NCBI GenBank assembly: GCA_965656525.1
Contig: CBFHKY010000005.1
Location: forward strand, 62,001-126,000
Direction of reading: 5' to 3'
Length of the DNA stretch: 64,000 nucleotides
From: Pseudomaricurvus sp965656525
GTDB taxonomy: Bacteria; Pseudomonadota; Gammaproteobacteria; Pseudomonadales; Cellvibrionaceae
The notes below the pieces were generated by a model. The model made no database searches. It was not told the DNA's origin and saw only the letters and a program-made list of their open reading frames with translations. Every line of letters begins with the position of its first letter. Position 1 is the stretch's first letter. The position numbers and the translations under genes are program-made. Shown in pieces: positions 1 to 8,349 of the stretch.

Positions 1-380
1 AAGCCAGCGTTGATACCCGCACCCGCGTTTATTACGCCATTGCGGAAGTCAGTAAACCCTTTCACGTCACCCCCGAGCAACCTCAACCCATGATGGCAGG
101 CTTATTTGTTACGGCTGACATTCACGGTCAGCCCTTGCAAAGGGTACTCAAGCTGCCTCGAACCGCGCTATTAAAGGGTGATCGCGTCATGACGCTGGAC
201 GCCAATTCGCGTATTACAGAGCACACTATCCACCGACTGCATGCTAACCAGAATCACGTTTGGGTGCGTGGTGACATTGCCGACGGCACCTACATCGTCG
301 CCGACAAACAAGGTTATTTACACGAAGGGCAAACCGTCACCCCCATTGTCCTAAACTCAACAGTCGAGGTGCAGCCGTGA
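1..380 (+). CDS. RND efflux periplasmic adaptor (HlyD/MFP family), C-terminal part
   Basis: The reading frame is open from the left edge (codons in phase with position 3), so only the last ~125 residues are present. The visible part, with a beta-rich stretch followed by PRTALLKGDRVMTLD, fits the beta-barrel and membrane-proximal domains of a membrane fusion protein that bridges an inner-membrane RND pump to an outer-membrane channel. Its TGA stop overlaps the GTG start of the pump by four bases, so the two are translationally coupled. The internal ATG at 90 is not the real start because homologous sequence continues upstream of it. Substrate cannot be told. Confidence 0.85.
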   Translation, partial: ASVDTRTRVYYAIAEVSKPFHVTPEQPQPMMAGLFVTADIHGQPLQRVLKLPRTALLKGDRVMTLDANSRITEHTIHRLHANQNHVWVRGDIADGTYIVADKQGYLHEGQTVTPIVLNSTVEVQP

Positions 381-3300
381 ATCGTTTGATTCAATGGTTT
401 GTGGACAACCCAGTCGCCTCGAACTTGTTGATGATCATGATTGCGATTGGAGGCTTTATCAGTTTTCAGTCACTCAACCGGGAAGTCTTTCCACCGGCAC
501 AAACCAATATGATCGTGGTGCAGGTGCCCTACCCCAGTGCCGGTCCGGTAGAAATTGAAGAACTGATCATCAAACGTGTAGAAGAAGCCGTCGCAGATCT
601 GGATGGCATTAAGCAAATCAATGCCCAAGCCAAACGCAATCTTGGTACAGTCACCATTGAGGCCATCAATGGTTATGATCCACAACGGCTGCTCAACAGC
701 GTCAAAGCTCGCGTAGATGCCATTTCTACCTTTCCTGTAGACGCTGAAAGCCCAATCATCATGGAGCAACCCTTCCAAACCCAAATCATGAGCATTGGGC
801 TTTACGGCGATGTCAGCGAGAAAGCGCTAAAGCAGTTGGGCGAGAACCTGCGCGACGAAATATCCCTACTGCCCGGGGTCAGTATTGTTGACCTAAATGC
901 CACACGGCCAGAGGAAATATCCGTTGAGGTCAGCGAGCAATCCTTGCGCCGGTATGGCCTGCGTTTTGACGATATCGCCACAGCCATTGCGAGTCACTCG
1001 CTCAATCTGCCCGCCGGCACCATCCAATCTGATAGTGGTGACATTCAGTTACAAACTCGCAGCCAGAGCTATCACGCCGAGGATTTCGAACGCATTCCTG
1101 TGCTGAGTACCGAAGACGGGGCCAAGCTGAAAGTCGAGGACGTAGCCACCGTGATCGATGGTTTTGCCGATGAACACCTTATCGCCCACCTTAATGGCAA
1201 ACGGGCTGTTTTTCTGGAGGTCAAAACCACCCAAAAGGTTAACGTGGTGGAGGTTGCCAGCACCGTGCGCGACTACATTGAGCGTACCGCACCAACGCTG
1301 CCCGAAGGCGTGGCGTTAACCGTTTGGCGGGATTGGTCTGTGCTGTTTGAAGGGCGACTGAACTTACTGCTTAAAAACGCCAGTTCTGGATTACTGCTGG
1401 TTTTTATTATCTTGATGCTATTTTTACGCCCCGCCTTGGCCATGTGGGTGTGCGTCGGTATATCGATTTCATTTTTGGGTGCTATCTGGCTGTTACCCTT
1501 GGCAAGCATTAGCCTGAATATGATTTCCCTTTTTGCATTCCTCCTGGTATTGGGCATTGTCGTGGACGACGCCATCATTGTTGGCGAAAGTATTTACGCC
1601 AAGCAACAAGCTGGGCTACAGGGCTCGTGCGCTGCTAGCAGTGGGGCTAAAGCGGTAGCGACACCCGTATTTTTTGCCGTTGTCAGCACCATGATTTTCT
1701 TTGTACCTATGCTGTTTGTTCCAGGGACCATGGGCGATATCAGTTACCCTATCCCTGTAGTGATCATGCTGTGTCTGGTTTTTTCACTTATTGAGGCCAC
1801 ACTGATCCTACCGTCCCATTTGGCCAAATTGAGGCCTGAAAAACCCGCCACTAATCCACTGGCCGCCTTACTCAATAACACTCGCCAGAAGCTCGCCACG
1901 GGCCTGCAGTACTTTGCAATAAACCAATACCAACCCTTTCTGCAAAAAGCACTACGCCATAGCGGCACCACTGTGACAATTTTCTTTGTGGCCTTCGGGG
2001 TATCGGTGGCGATATTTGCCGGTGGATGGATACAAAAAAACTTTATGCCCGTAGTCACATCGGACTTTATCCGCCTCGAAGTCACCGTGCCCGAAGGCTC
2101 CCCCTTTCATATTCAAGAAAATATTCTCACTAAAATGGAAGCCGCCGCCGAGACACTAAAAACTGACCCTATCTTTAACGGGGATCACCGTGATCTGATC
2201 CAGAACATTCAAGGCTGGGCTTGGAGCAATAAAGCGCTTATGACGCTGGCGCTCGCCAATGGCAATCATCAAAACACTTCTGCAGACGCTATTCTGCAAC
2301 GCTGGAAAGCACTGGTTGGGCCATTACCCGAGGCCCAAACTCTGAAAGACAGCGCCACCATCAATGAAATCAGTGACCCCATCAGCTTACGCCTGACACT
2401 CAACTCGCGCTCTGAAACGCAGCTGCTTGAAGCCACAGAGGATGTCGCACAAAGCCTTGGCCAATACCCAGGCATTTTTGAGGTTCGCGATTCCTATACC
2501 GCTGCAAGAACCGAAATTGAGCTTCGCCTGAAACCCCACGCCGAGACATTGGGTTTAACGCTGGCCGATATTGCACAGCAAGTAAGACAAGGCTTTTATG
2601 GCGAAGAAGTGCAACGAGTACCCAGAGGGCGCGAAGATGTGAAAGTTATGGTGCGCTACCCCAAAGCCGAGCGTGATGACCTTTACCAACTGTCTGATAT
2701 GCGGATACGCACCCTAGATGGACGCGAGATTCCGCTCAATACGGTCGCCGAGGTAGCCTTTGTTCCGGGCTACACCACCATAGATCGGGTAAATCGTAAG
2801 CGCGCTATCACCATCACCGCTCAAGTGCATTCCGGTGAGGCCGACCCCAATATCGTGGTGCAGGACATCATGTCGCGAAAACTGCCCCAGTGGCAGCAAC
2901 AATATTCAGGGTTCAAACTGACCGTAAGTGGCGACATGGAAGAAGAAGCCCTGTTTTTAGACAGTGCCGTAAGAAACTTTACGCTCACGATGTTGGCGAT
3001 CTATGCTTTGATGGCTGTTGCTTTTCGATCCTATTGGCAGCCGATTCTGATCCTAACGGCCATCCCTTTTGGCTTTATGGGGGCCATCATCGGCCACCTA
3101 GTTATGGGGCGGGAGGTGAGTATGATGTCGATGATGGGCTTTTTTGCCTGCGCGGGGGTTGTGGTCAATGACAACTTGGTACTTCTCGACCGCATCAATC
3201 AACTGGTTGCTCAAGGTAAAACCGCACTGGCAGCGGTGACACAGGCTGGTACGGATCGCTTTAGAGCAATTCTGCTGACCTCCGTTACCACCTTTATTGG

Positions 3301-3478
3301 CCTTGCGCCCATCATGTGGGAAACCAGCACACAGGCACGTTTTTTAATCCCGATGGTGATCGCGCTGTCGTTCGGGGTGCTGTGTGCTACCGCCATCACT
3401 CTGTTGCTGATGCCCTGCCTGTATTTGATAGGGTCGCAAATAAAAGATCGCTTAAAGACACACACAAACACAGCCTGA
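377..3478 (+). CDS. RND-family efflux pump, inner-membrane subunit
   Basis: At 1033 aa this is the usual length of AcrB/HAE-type proton-driven exporters. The protein has an N-terminal membrane helix (residues about 12-30), a large periplasmic loop, a TM block around 330-480, a second loop, and a C-terminal TM block around 855-1020. The acidic proton-relay region VLGIVVDDAIIVGES lies in TM4 and its C-terminal counterpart is ACAGVVVNDNLVLLDR. It starts at GTG 377 overlapping the adaptor stop. It works with that adaptor and an outer-membrane factor not seen here. The sequence resembles the divergent pumps often annotated as 'efflux RND transporter permease' more than classical AcrB; substrate unknown. 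Confidence 0.9.
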   Translation: MNRLIQWFVDNPVASNLLMIMIAIGGFISFQSLNREVFPPAQTNMIVVQVPYPSAGPVEIEELIIKRVEEAVADLDGIKQINAQAKRNLGTVTIEAINGYDPQRLLNSVKARVDAISTFPVDAESPIIMEQPFQTQIMSIGLYGDVSEKALKQLGENLRDEISLLPGVSIVDLNATRPEEISVEVSEQSLRRYGLRFDDIATAIASHSLNLPAGTIQSDSGDIQLQTRSQSYHAEDFERIPVLSTEDGAKLKVEDVATVIDGFADEHLIAHLNGKRAVFLEVKTTQKVNVVEVASTVRDYIERTAPTLPEGVALTVWRDWSVLFEGRLNLLLKNASSGLLLVFIILMLFLRPALAMWVCVGISISFLGAIWLLPLASISLNMISLFAFLLVLGIVVDDAIIVGESIYAKQQAGLQGSCAASSGAKAVATPVFFAVVSTMIFFVPMLFVPGTMGDISYPIPVVIMLCLVFSLIEATLILPSHLAKLRPEKPATNPLAALLNNTRQKLATGLQYFAINQYQPFLQKALRHSGTTVTIFFVAFGVSVAIFAGGWIQKNFMPVVTSDFIRLEVTVPEGSPFHIQENILTKMEAAAETLKTDPIFNGDHRDLIQNIQGWAWSNKALMTLALANGNHQNTSADAILQRWKALVGPLPEAQTLKDSATINEISDPISLRLTLNSRSETQLLEATEDVAQSLGQYPGIFEVRDSYTAARTEIELRLKPHAETLGLTLADIAQQVRQGFYGEEVQRVPRGREDVKVMVRYPKAERDDLYQLSDMRIRTLDGREIPLNTVAEVAFVPGYTTIDRVNRKRAITITAQVHSGEADPNIVVQDIMSRKLPQWQQQYSGFKLTVSGDMEEEALFLDSAVRNFTLTMLAIYALMAVAFRSYWQPILILTAIPFGFMGAIIGHLVMGREVSMMSMMGFFACAGVVVNDNLVLLDRINQLVAQGKTALAAVTQAGTDRFRAILLTSVTTFIGLAPIMWETSTQARFLIPMVIALSFGVLCATAITLLLMPCLYLIGSQIKDRLKTHTNTA

Positions 3479-3551
3479 ATCGTGACAATACCATGCGCGA
3501 TTTAGCAGGCTCTCGGTTAACGTGTCATCACAGAAAAAGAGTTATAACAAA

Positions 3552-4268
3552 TTAGGGCGCCGAAGGAGCCGCTTGATCTTGTCCTTCTGTGATGATTTTA
3601 AAGCGCTGCTTATCGGCTTCGTAACGAGCTTCCAGTTCCTGAAACTGCTCTTCACGTTGCGACAACTGGGATAAGGATTGTTTGAGTTCGATCTCTAGAT
3701 TTTTGATTTTCTGCAATACGTTTTTTGGCACATCTTTGCCCAGACGCTCACTGTCGGCTGCGACGCCATGTTGTACTGCAATCTGACTTTTTAAATTGCG
3801 GACATTACCTTCAATAATCGCAATCCTTCCTTGAACCTGCTCCAACTTGCGCAGCTTCGCCGCCTCGATGTCTTTGACGCTGCTGTAACGCAGACGCAAA
3901 TCGGCATCCCACTTGGCCAAAGATTGGTGCTTGGCTTGCGCTTTCGCGCGGGCAAGGGCTTCCTCATCGGATAGCGCTGGCGGCACCACACGAATAACAC
4001 GGCCTTTTTCGTTCACAATGTCATAGCCGCGACTGGTGAATTCCGCCGGCACTCGATAGTCGAGCACCGGAACGCCTTCATCATTGATGTAGCGATAATA
4101 GGTTGCAGCGATCAGTGAGTGAGACACCCCAGACAAGACCAGCAGCGACACACCCATTTTAAAACATCGGCGCAATAAAATGCCGACGCCCGCTGGGCGA
4201 CTCTTCGCTGTTCGTAGTTGTACTTGCACGGCCTCACTCCCACTGTCGATTAAAACCACAGTTTTCAT
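3552..4268 (-). CDS. DUF4124-domain exported protein with C-terminal coiled coil
   Basis: A 238-residue protein with an Arg-rich N-terminus, a hydrophobic segment at about 38-53 (signal peptide or anchor, ending LIAATYYRY), then the short DUF4124 motif YYRYINDEGVPVLDYRVP typical of gammaproteobacterial envelope proteins. Residues about 100-225 are charged and heptad-like with many Glu, Gln, Lys and Leu, predicting a coiled coil. It lies 12 bp after pyrE on the same strand, so it is probably cotranscribed with it. No clear Shine-Dalgarno precedes ATG 4268; initiation at the Met of residue 38 is possible. DUF4124 proteins have no established function. Confidence 0.7.
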   Translation of the reverse strand: MKTVVLIDSGSEAVQVQLRTAKSRPAGVGILLRRCFKMGVSLLVLSGVSHSLIAATYYRYINDEGVPVLDYRVPAEFTSRGYDIVNEKGRVIRVVPPALSDEEALARAKAQAKHQSLAKWDADLRLRYSSVKDIEAAKLRKLEQVQGRIAIIEGNVRNLKSQIAVQHGVAADSERLGKDVPKNVLQKIKNLEIELKQSLSQLSQREEQFQELEARYEADKQRFKIITEGQDQAAPSAP

Positions 4269-4280
4269 ACACTACAGCTT

Positions 4281-4928
4281 TTAGACGCCGTAGTCCTTGC
4301 GGTACTGCTGAACTTGAGCAATACGATCACTTTCGCCCTGCTCCTGAAGGTAGGTGATGATATCGTCTAGTGAAATAATACTAATCACAGGAATGCCGTA
4401 ATCTTTTTCCACTTCTTGAATGGCCGATAACTCACCTTTGCCTCGCTCTTGACGGTTCAGACCAATCAATACCGCCGCAGGTTCCGCACCTTGCTCAGAA
4501 ATGATCGTCATCACTTCACGAACGGCGGTACCGGCGGTAATCACATCATCCACAATCAGGATCTTACCCTGCAGTGGTGCGCCCACTAGACTACCGCCTT
4601 CGCCGTGGTCTTTCGCTTCTTTACGGTTAAAACAGTAAGGCATATCTTTTTGGTGTTGGTCAGCCAGAGCCACCGCTGTCGTTGCCGCAAGCGGAATGCC
4701 TTTATAAGCAGGGCCAAAGACTACGTCATAATCAACCCCTGAAGACTGCAACGCATCGGCGTAAAAGCGCCCCAAAGCCGCCAACGCTGCACCAGTTTGA
4801 AACTGCCCTGCATTAAAAAAGTACGGGCTGACTCGCCCCGACTTCAACGTAAACTCACCAAAACGTAGCGCTTCGTGCTTAAGCGCCAATTCAATAAAAT
4901 CTCGCTGGTACTGCTCCATGAGCGCCAT
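4281..4928 (-). CDS. pyrE: Orotate phosphoribosyltransferase
   Basis: PyrE transfers the phosphoribosyl group of PRPP to orotate, giving OMP in de novo pyrimidine synthesis; it is a cytosolic dimer. The 215 aa length and the motifs FGEFTLKSGR, FGPAYKGIPLA, the flexible-loop RKEAKDHGEGG and the PRPP-binding ILIVDDVITAGTA are all intact. The second Met (position 4919, MEQYQRDF) aligns better with the E. coli and Pseudomonas start; an AGAGG lies only three bases before the first ATG, so either may be used. Divergent from crc, the arrangement known in Pseudomonas. Confidence 0.96.
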   Translation of the reverse strand: MALMEQYQRDFIELALKHEALRFGEFTLKSGRVSPYFFNAGQFQTGAALAALGRFYADALQSSGVDYDVVFGPAYKGIPLAATTAVALADQHQKDMPYCFNRKEAKDHGEGGSLVGAPLQGKILIVDDVITAGTAVREVMTIISEQGAEPAAVLIGLNRQERGKGELSAIQEVEKDYGIPVISIISLDDIITYLQEQGESDRIAQVQQYRKDYGV

Positions 4929-5250
4929 TGACCTCTAACTGGTAATAAATATCGATCGCTATGATACACACCCCTTTCCTGTTCTGTCACACCAAGGGCA
5001 AGGTTCTTGCTTAGCTCTACTTATGATTCAATCGTCCCAACAAGACATTTGTAGCAATGTGTCAATCTGCTTTTTGCTTTCACTGCGGCGCTATAAATGA
5101 TGACAAATTCTGTGCGGTTTGGTTAAAAATGAGCTACGTTGAAACAAGTCTTTGATTTTTGGTTGAATAGAAACACGCACACATGAATTTGGTTACCCAT
5201 AATAACGAAAGCTCAGGTATCATACGCAGCCTGAAATCAAGGGGCTAACA
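4929..5250. other. pyrE-crc divergent intergenic region
   Basis: About 320 bp between two divergent genes. It must hold the promoters of both. The part nearest crc is A+T-rich, but I found no convincing -35/-10 pair at standard spacing, no hairpin of note and no small ORF with a ribosome site. Confidence 0.4.
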
Positions 5251-6024
5251 ATGCGCATTATCAGTCTCAGTGTAGACGGCATCCATCAGGCAGCACAACG
5301 AGGTCTTTTTGACTGGCTGGCCGAACAAGATGCGGACATTATCTGCTTACAAGACCTACGAGCTCTCGAATACGAATTGGAAACCGATCCGTTTCAGCTG
5401 GATGGGTATTTTTCCTATTTTTTTGATTCGGGCCAAAACCACTATAATGGTGTTGGTATCTACACGCGTTTTCAGCCTAAAGCATTGATTTTCGGGTTGG
5501 GCTTTAATAACGGTGTCGATATGGAAGGTCGCTATCTGCAAGCCGACTTCGAACATATCAGTGTTGGCTCCCTGCTGGCACCGTCGGCCGCGCAGCCTAC
5601 CGAATCCCAAGACGTGAAAATCCAGTTTTTTGATGATCTGCAGGCACACCTCTACAAAATCACTCGCAAACGTCGCGAGTTTATTTTTTGTGGTAACTGG
5701 CAAATGGCTCATACCCGTCACGATGTACAGAACTGGCAAGATAATGACGGCACTTCGGGTTTCCTGCCCCACGAACAACAGTGGATGGGACAACTGTTTA
5801 CGCAAGTGGGTTACGCCGATGCATTTCGTATGGGGAACACCGACAAAGATGAATACAGCTTTTGGCCAAGCGGAAAGGCCGGAGAAGGTGACGGCTGGCG
5901 TACAGACTACCAGGTCATTTCGGAAACTCTGAGTAATCGGGTGGAATACGCCACCCTCTATAAAACAAAAATGTTTTCCAGCCACCTGCCAGTCATTGTC
6001 GATTACGACTTGGAAGTCAGTTGA
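5251..6024 (+). CDS. crc: Catabolite repression control protein Crc (EEP-fold, non-nuclease)
   Basis: In Pseudomonas, Crc acts with Hfq on A-rich mRNA sites to silence catabolic genes while preferred carbon is present. This 257-residue protein has the exonuclease-III-like fold and Crc hallmarks: MRIISLSVDGI, DADIICLQDLRA, FQLDGYF, GRYLQADF, KRREFIFCG and the C-terminal HLPVIVDYD. Nuclease residues are degenerate as in Crc: the GDxN motif of ExoIII reads CGNW here, and the SDH motif reads SSH. Its divergent position next to pyrE matches Pseudomonas. ATG 5251 follows AAGGGGCTAACA. An active ExoIII paralogue is much less likely. Confidence 0.88.
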   Translation: MRIISLSVDGIHQAAQRGLFDWLAEQDADIICLQDLRALEYELETDPFQLDGYFSYFFDSGQNHYNGVGIYTRFQPKALIFGLGFNNGVDMEGRYLQADFEHISVGSLLAPSAAQPTESQDVKIQFFDDLQAHLYKITRKRREFIFCGNWQMAHTRHDVQNWQDNDGTSGFLPHEQQWMGQLFTQVGYADAFRMGNTDKDEYSFWPSGKAGEGDGWRTDYQVISETLSNRVEYATLYKTKMFSSHLPVIVDYDLEVS

Positions 6025-6134
6025 GCAATCCTCTGCCATTCAGACGGTGAGCACCTAGACTCGCTCCCCACAGATGAGTATGATTGCGCCTCCTTGGAAA
6101 TTGATCGCCTAAGGATAAACGATTGGTCGTATAC

Positions 6135-6211
6135 GCACCCTTAGCTCAGCTGGATAGAGCGTTGCCCTCCGGAGGCAAAGGTCAGAGGTTCGAATCCTCT
6201 AGGGTGCGCCA
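6135..6211 (+). tRNA. tRNA-Arg (anticodon CCG)
   Basis: A 77-base cloverleaf with encoded CCA. The acceptor stem GCACCCT (6135-6141) pairs with AGGGTGC (6201-6207), discriminator G, then CCA 6209-6211. The D arm contains AGCTCAGCTGGATAGAGC. The anticodon stem TTGCC/GGCAA encloses the loop CTCCGGA, giving anticodon CCG at 6169-6171, which reads CGG. The T arm is AGAGG TTCGAAT CCTCT. No integrase or duplicated 3' end was seen beside it. Confidence 0.98.
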
Positions 6212-6421
6212 TTTCTCAACGGATCACGTGATACCTGCGCGCCCCTCATTTCATATCTGGCTTAGTTAGACAGAAACTGCACATAGATTCTGCTTTATAA
6301 GCACACAAGGCCTTAACCAACCTGACTCAGATCACCGAAATGCACCAACAAAAAGCCACTTCTAGCCCTGTCGTCTTGGCCTAGTTATACTTGCGCGACT
6401 TTACCAACGGTTTTTTATTTT

Positions 6422-8188
6422 ATGAATAACCCCGAAAACAGCCACCGGATGGACACGTATCTGCGGTTGCTGCGCTACCTTAAGCCCTTAAAGCTTCCCT
6501 TTTTTATCAGCATTCTCGGGTTTGCCATCTTTGCGGCATCACAGCCCATGTTAGCCAAATTTTTTGAGTTGGTACTGACCGCGATAGAAGCAAAAGATGC
6601 CTCTGCCCAGCTGGCATTACCAGCCATGGCTGTTGGCATTTTCATCATCAGAGGTTTTGGCTACTTTTTAGGCAGCTATTACAACGAATACGTCGGCGCG
6701 AGCGTTGTCAGAACGCTGCAGTTTGAAGTCTTTCAAAAGCTCACGGTACTTCCTGCCGAGTACTTTGATCACACCAGTCAAGGTCAGGTTCTGCACCGGC
6801 TGAACAGTGCAACAGGGCAAGTCAAAAAAGCCATTACGGACGCGTTAAAAATACTGGTACAGGAAGGCCTGACGGTTATTTTTTTGCTGGGGTATGCATT
6901 CTTTCTGAACTGGAAGATGTCATTGATCTTCGTGTTGTTGGCACCGGTCTTGGGCTTTGTGGTGTCGTACACCTCGCGGCGCTTTCGCAAGATTTCTCGC
7001 AAAAACGAAAATGCTTTGGGCGATGTCATGCAAGCCTCGAAGGAAATGATCAATAACTACCCCGTTGTGCGTGCTTACGGAGCGCAACGGTTTGAAACTG
7101 GTCGCTTTGGTACAGCCTTAGATACGGCTTTTCGAACACAGATGAAAATACGTCGCACCGCCGCTATTTTTTCTCCATTTACGCAGTTCATTGTTGCTGT
7201 CGCCATCGCCGGCATTGTCTTTATGTTATTAGCGCCTTCAAATCTGGAGGCTTACACAACGCCTGAATTGGTTGGCTACCTCATGGCGATTTCACTACTG
7301 CCCAAACCTTTCCGCCAACTGAGCGGGATCAATGTCGTTATTCAGCGAGGCATTGTCGGCGCAGACATGGTGTTTGAGATCTTAGATACCCCAGCCGAAC
7401 CCGATGCTGGGACTTTCGCACCTCAAACCATTCAGGGTGATATCGCCATTCACAACCTTTCCTTCACTTACCCTAAAGCGGAGCAGCTGGCCCTGAAGAA
7501 CCTAAACTTCACCATCAAGCAAGGTGAAATGATCGCGCTGGTGGGCGAGTCTGGCAGCGGTAAATCTACTCTAGCCAGCTTGCTCAACCGAGTCTATCAA
7601 GTGCCACGCGATACCATCTTAGTGGATAACGTAGACATCAATGACTACCAGCTAGATAACCTGCGCAAACACATATCGTTGGTTGACCAGAATATCTTCC
7701 TGTTCAACGACACCATTCGGCATAACATTGCTTATGGCGATACCGAGTACACGGAAGCACAAATCCTAGAAGCCATGCGCCTCTCGCATTCAGAAGATTT
7801 TATTATGAGCCTGCCCAATGGGTTGGATACATTAATCGGCGATAATGGTGTGATGCTGTCTGGCGGACAACGCCAGCGTCTTTCTATTGCAAGGGCCTTC
7901 TTGAAAAACTCGCCGGTGTTGATTTTGGACGAAGCTACATCCGCACTGGATAATGAATCTGAGAAAAAAATCAAAGCCGCGACAGAAATGCTGGCGGCTC
8001 AACGCACCACCATTGTGATTGCACACCGATTATCCACCATTGAGCAAGCAGACAGGCTATTCGTTTTGGACAAAGGAGAGATTGTCGAAACCGGTAGCCA
8101 CAAAGAGCTGATGGACAAAAACGGTTACTATGCAAAATTGTTTTACGCTGATAACCAATCTGCGTTCAGCAAAGCTCCCGTGCAATAA
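6422..8188 (+). CDS. msbA: MsbA-type lipid A / lipid ABC exporter (fused TM and ATPase)
   Basis: MsbA flips lipid A-core across the inner membrane as a homodimer. At 588 aa it has the half-transporter layout: six TM segments in residues about 25-310, then an ATPase domain from about 340. Walker A GESGSGKST is at 375-383, the signature LSGGQ at about 479, Walker B LILDEATSALD at about 500, and the H-loop IVIAHRLST follows. The TM-domain sequences QFEVFQKLTVLPAEYFD and GQVLHRLN match MsbA. It is apparently monocistronic: a tRNA lies upstream and a separate gene follows after 160 bp, and no lpxK follows it here, so another lipid or drug exporter of the same family is possible. Confidence 0.82.
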   Translation: MNNPENSHRMDTYLRLLRYLKPLKLPFFISILGFAIFAASQPMLAKFFELVLTAIEAKDASAQLALPAMAVGIFIIRGFGYFLGSYYNEYVGASVVRTLQFEVFQKLTVLPAEYFDHTSQGQVLHRLNSATGQVKKAITDALKILVQEGLTVIFLLGYAFFLNWKMSLIFVLLAPVLGFVVSYTSRRFRKISRKNENALGDVMQASKEMINNYPVVRAYGAQRFETGRFGTALDTAFRTQMKIRRTAAIFSPFTQFIVAVAIAGIVFMLLAPSNLEAYTTPELVGYLMAISLLPKPFRQLSGINVVIQRGIVGADMVFEILDTPAEPDAGTFAPQTIQGDIAIHNLSFTYPKAEQLALKNLNFTIKQGEMIALVGESGSGKSTLASLLNRVYQVPRDTILVDNVDINDYQLDNLRKHISLVDQNIFLFNDTIRHNIAYGDTEYTEAQILEAMRLSHSEDFIMSLPNGLDTLIGDNGVMLSGGQRQRLSIARAFLKNSPVLILDEATSALDNESEKKIKAATEMLAAQRTTIVIAHRLSTIEQADRLFVLDKGEIVETGSHKELMDKNGYYAKLFYADNQSAFSKAPVQ

Positions 8189-8222
8189 TCCCAACAAGGG
8201 AGAAGTTCAAAGCACTGTGTTG

Positions 8223-8241
8223 AGCAGGATTTTCTCCTGCT
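8223..8241 (+). terminator. Hairpin after msbA (weak terminator candidate)
   Basis: AGCAGGA and TCCTGCT form a perfect 7-bp stem over a five-base loop, 35 bp past the msbA stop. No T-run follows, so intrinsic termination is doubtful; it may be only an mRNA 3' stabiliser. Confidence 0.3.
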
Positions 8242-8349
8242 AAGCTCTCGGCTTCTGAAAGCCTTACCTTGTAGCTTGCTTATATACACGAACTCAGATC
8301 CGTGAAAAACTCACCTGATTCATTAACCGTGACAAAAAAAGAGGTTTCA

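Noticed and set aside
5356..6039. 227-codon frame antisense to crc
   Set aside because: It is the mirror of a strongly coding gene and has no family motif or ribosome site.
6135..6211. tRNA-Arg as an integration site for a mobile element
   Set aside because: No integrase, no repeat of the tRNA 3' end and only housekeeping-type genes follow.
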